Origin: an archaeon
GTDB taxonomy: Archaea > Asgardarchaeota > Hermodarchaeia > Hermodarchaeales > Hermodarchaeaceae
Assembly: GCA_016550415.1 (NCBI GenBank)
Contig: JABXGU010000451.1
Location: 1 to 7,324, forward strand
Direction of reading: 5' to 3'
DNA length: 7,324 bases
The position numbers and the translations under genes are program-made. The notes under the pieces are model-generated. The model was not told the origin of the DNA and made no database searches. It saw nothing but the letters and a program-made list of their open reading frames with translations. Of the stretch, positions 6,833-7,324 are shown piece after piece. The stretch's first letter is position 1. Each line of letters starts with the position of its first letter.

Positions 6833-6846
6833 CATCATGAATGATG
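6833..6846. promoter_or_regulatory. Palindrome near the oxidoreductase start, possible operator
   Basis: CATCAT-GA-ATGATG is a perfect 6-base inverted repeat about 25-40 bases upstream of the oxidoreductase start. It abuts and partly overlaps a TATA-like sequence on the reverse strand (CTTATACATC, 6843-6852). If that box is used, the repeat lies between the box and the transcription start, a position where archaeal repressors often bind. No regulator is visible nearby, and a repeat this short can occur by chance. Confidence 0.3.
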
Positions 6847-7031
6847 TATAAGTCATATATCTGTAATGTCTAAAACTCATTTTTCCACCTGAAAACATTA
6901 ACTATTAGTCTATAAAAAAAGTTTATTGCAAATGTAAATGAACCATTATTTCTTCTCTGTTACTTACATTCTTGGTCTTTTTTCCTCAATGGCAAGTCAT
7001 TTAAGGAATAAGATTTCCAAATAGGGCGTAT

Positions 7032-7047
7032 CGTAGCTCAAGCTACG
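7032..7047. promoter_or_regulatory. Inverted repeat upstream of the binding-protein gene
   Basis: CGTAGCT-CA-AGCTACG is a perfect 7-base inverted repeat starting 48 bases before the TTG at 7080. It is followed on the + strand by an A run (GGTAAAAAAATACACC), which may be the TATA region of the gene. The two-base loop makes an RNA hairpin awkward and there is no T run after it on the + strand, so an operator fits better than a terminator. Confidence 0.35.
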
Positions 7048-7079
7048 GTAAAAAAATACACCAAGAGGTATAAATTAAA

Positions 7080-7324
7080 TTGGAGCGAAAAATTGCTTTA
7101 CAGTTACTAACAGTTGTTATGCTCTGTGCACTGATGCCTTTTCTTCTAACTCCCTACAATGTTAAACCAATGGACTTAAGTGACAAGGCTCCTGTCTGGG
7201 AGGATTTTGATCCCACAGGTCCTTATGCTGATACTGTTATCTTCAAAGTTATTGCTGGTCAGGATGTACAAGTGGCTGCCGTGCGAACAGGCGAAATCGA
7301 CATTCTCACTGACTTCATTGATGA
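7080..7324 (+). CDS. Family-5 extracellular solute-binding protein, 5' part
   Basis: The reading frame is open to the window edge, giving 81 residues. The start is a TTG: an in-frame stop at 7071-7073 rules out a longer form, and AGAGGT (7064-7069) lies ten bases upstream. The first residues (MERKIALQLLTVVMLCALM) form a basic n-region and hydrophobic core, a secretion signal or membrane anchor. Residues 46-76, including GPYADTVIFKVI and AAVRTGEIDILTD, match the first conserved block of SBP_bac_5 proteins, the substrate-binding part of oligopeptide or nickel (Opp/Dpp-type) ABC importers. Binding would occur outside the cell. The permease and ATPase genes, if present, would lie beyond the window. 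A start at the internal ATG (7119) would lose the signal and is unlikely. Confidence 0.75.
   Translation, partial: MERKIALQLLTVVMLCALMPFLLTPYNVKPMDLSDKAPVWEDFDPTGPYADTVIFKVIAGQDVQVAAVRTGEIDILTDFID

Larger units (their letters stand above)
6808..7079. promoter_or_regulatory. Divergent control region between the oxidoreductase and binding-protein genes
   Basis: This A/T-rich spacer of about 270 bases must contain promoters for both flanking genes, which point away from each other. It holds two short perfect inverted repeats, one close to each gene, listed separately, and several TATA-like stretches. I see no coding sequence or RNA gene. Confidence 0.5.

Noticed and set aside
7032..7047. Hairpin terminator upstream of the binding-protein gene
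   Set aside because: The stem has a two-base loop and is followed by A, not T, on the + strand; on the reverse strand the T run precedes the stem.
1..7324. CRISPR array, tRNA or rRNA gene, integrase or transposase
   Set aside because: No regularly spaced repeats, no tRNA-like cloverleaf sequence and no open frame with recombinase or transposase motifs were found in the window.

Overview
This window reads as archaeal DNA of moderate A+T content. The strongest evidence is a RadA-type recombinase with an N-terminal helix-hairpin-helix domain, supported by a tungsten-type aldehyde ferredoxin oxidoreductase, TATA-like boxes upstream of genes, and frequent GTG/TTG starts with GGAG/GAGGT-type ribosome sites. 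The lineage cannot be fixed from sequence alone. The RadA Walker A motif (GAFRSGKTQ, partly Rad51-like) and the membrane-anchored zinc-ribbon protein would fit an Asgard-like archaeon, but this is only a guess.

Layout: 1-230 is non-coding with a probable promoter. 231-1535 (+) is a 12-helix MFS exporter. It converges on 1567-2391 (-), an exported single-pass membrane protein with a cytoplasmic zinc ribbon. 2392-3742 is a rearranged island: a radA fragment (2473-2559), a membrane protein gene (2676-3248, +), a second radA fragment (3245-3322) and a shorter paralogous membrane protein gene (3384-3713, +). Then come intact radA (3743-4681, -), a 275-bp G/T-rich spacer, and an AOR-family oxidoreductase gene (4957-6807, -). 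A divergent control region separates the latter from the 5' end of a family-5 solute-binding protein gene (7080 onward, +), which is cut by the window edge.

The most interesting part is the radA 3' end. Its last 60 codons use a synonymous-codon style opposite to the rest of the gene: third positions are T or G in 56 of 60 codons, against 19 of 233 in the body. The two radA fragments to its left are complementary pieces of this same tail, residues 258-286 and 288-312. They meet at codon 287 without overlap, but lie in permuted order around the first membrane gene. The second fragment differs from the tail at 10 sites, all synonymous, so it diverged while part of a working radA. Together these suggest repeated replacement of the radA 3' end by incoming DNA carrying its own tail copy, with the paralogous WWH membrane genes as cargo or co-duplicated neighbours. 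No integrase or transposase is visible in the window.

The remaining genes (exporter, zinc-ribbon membrane protein, oxidoreductase, peptide-type binding protein) look like ordinary independent units with no evident shared pathway.
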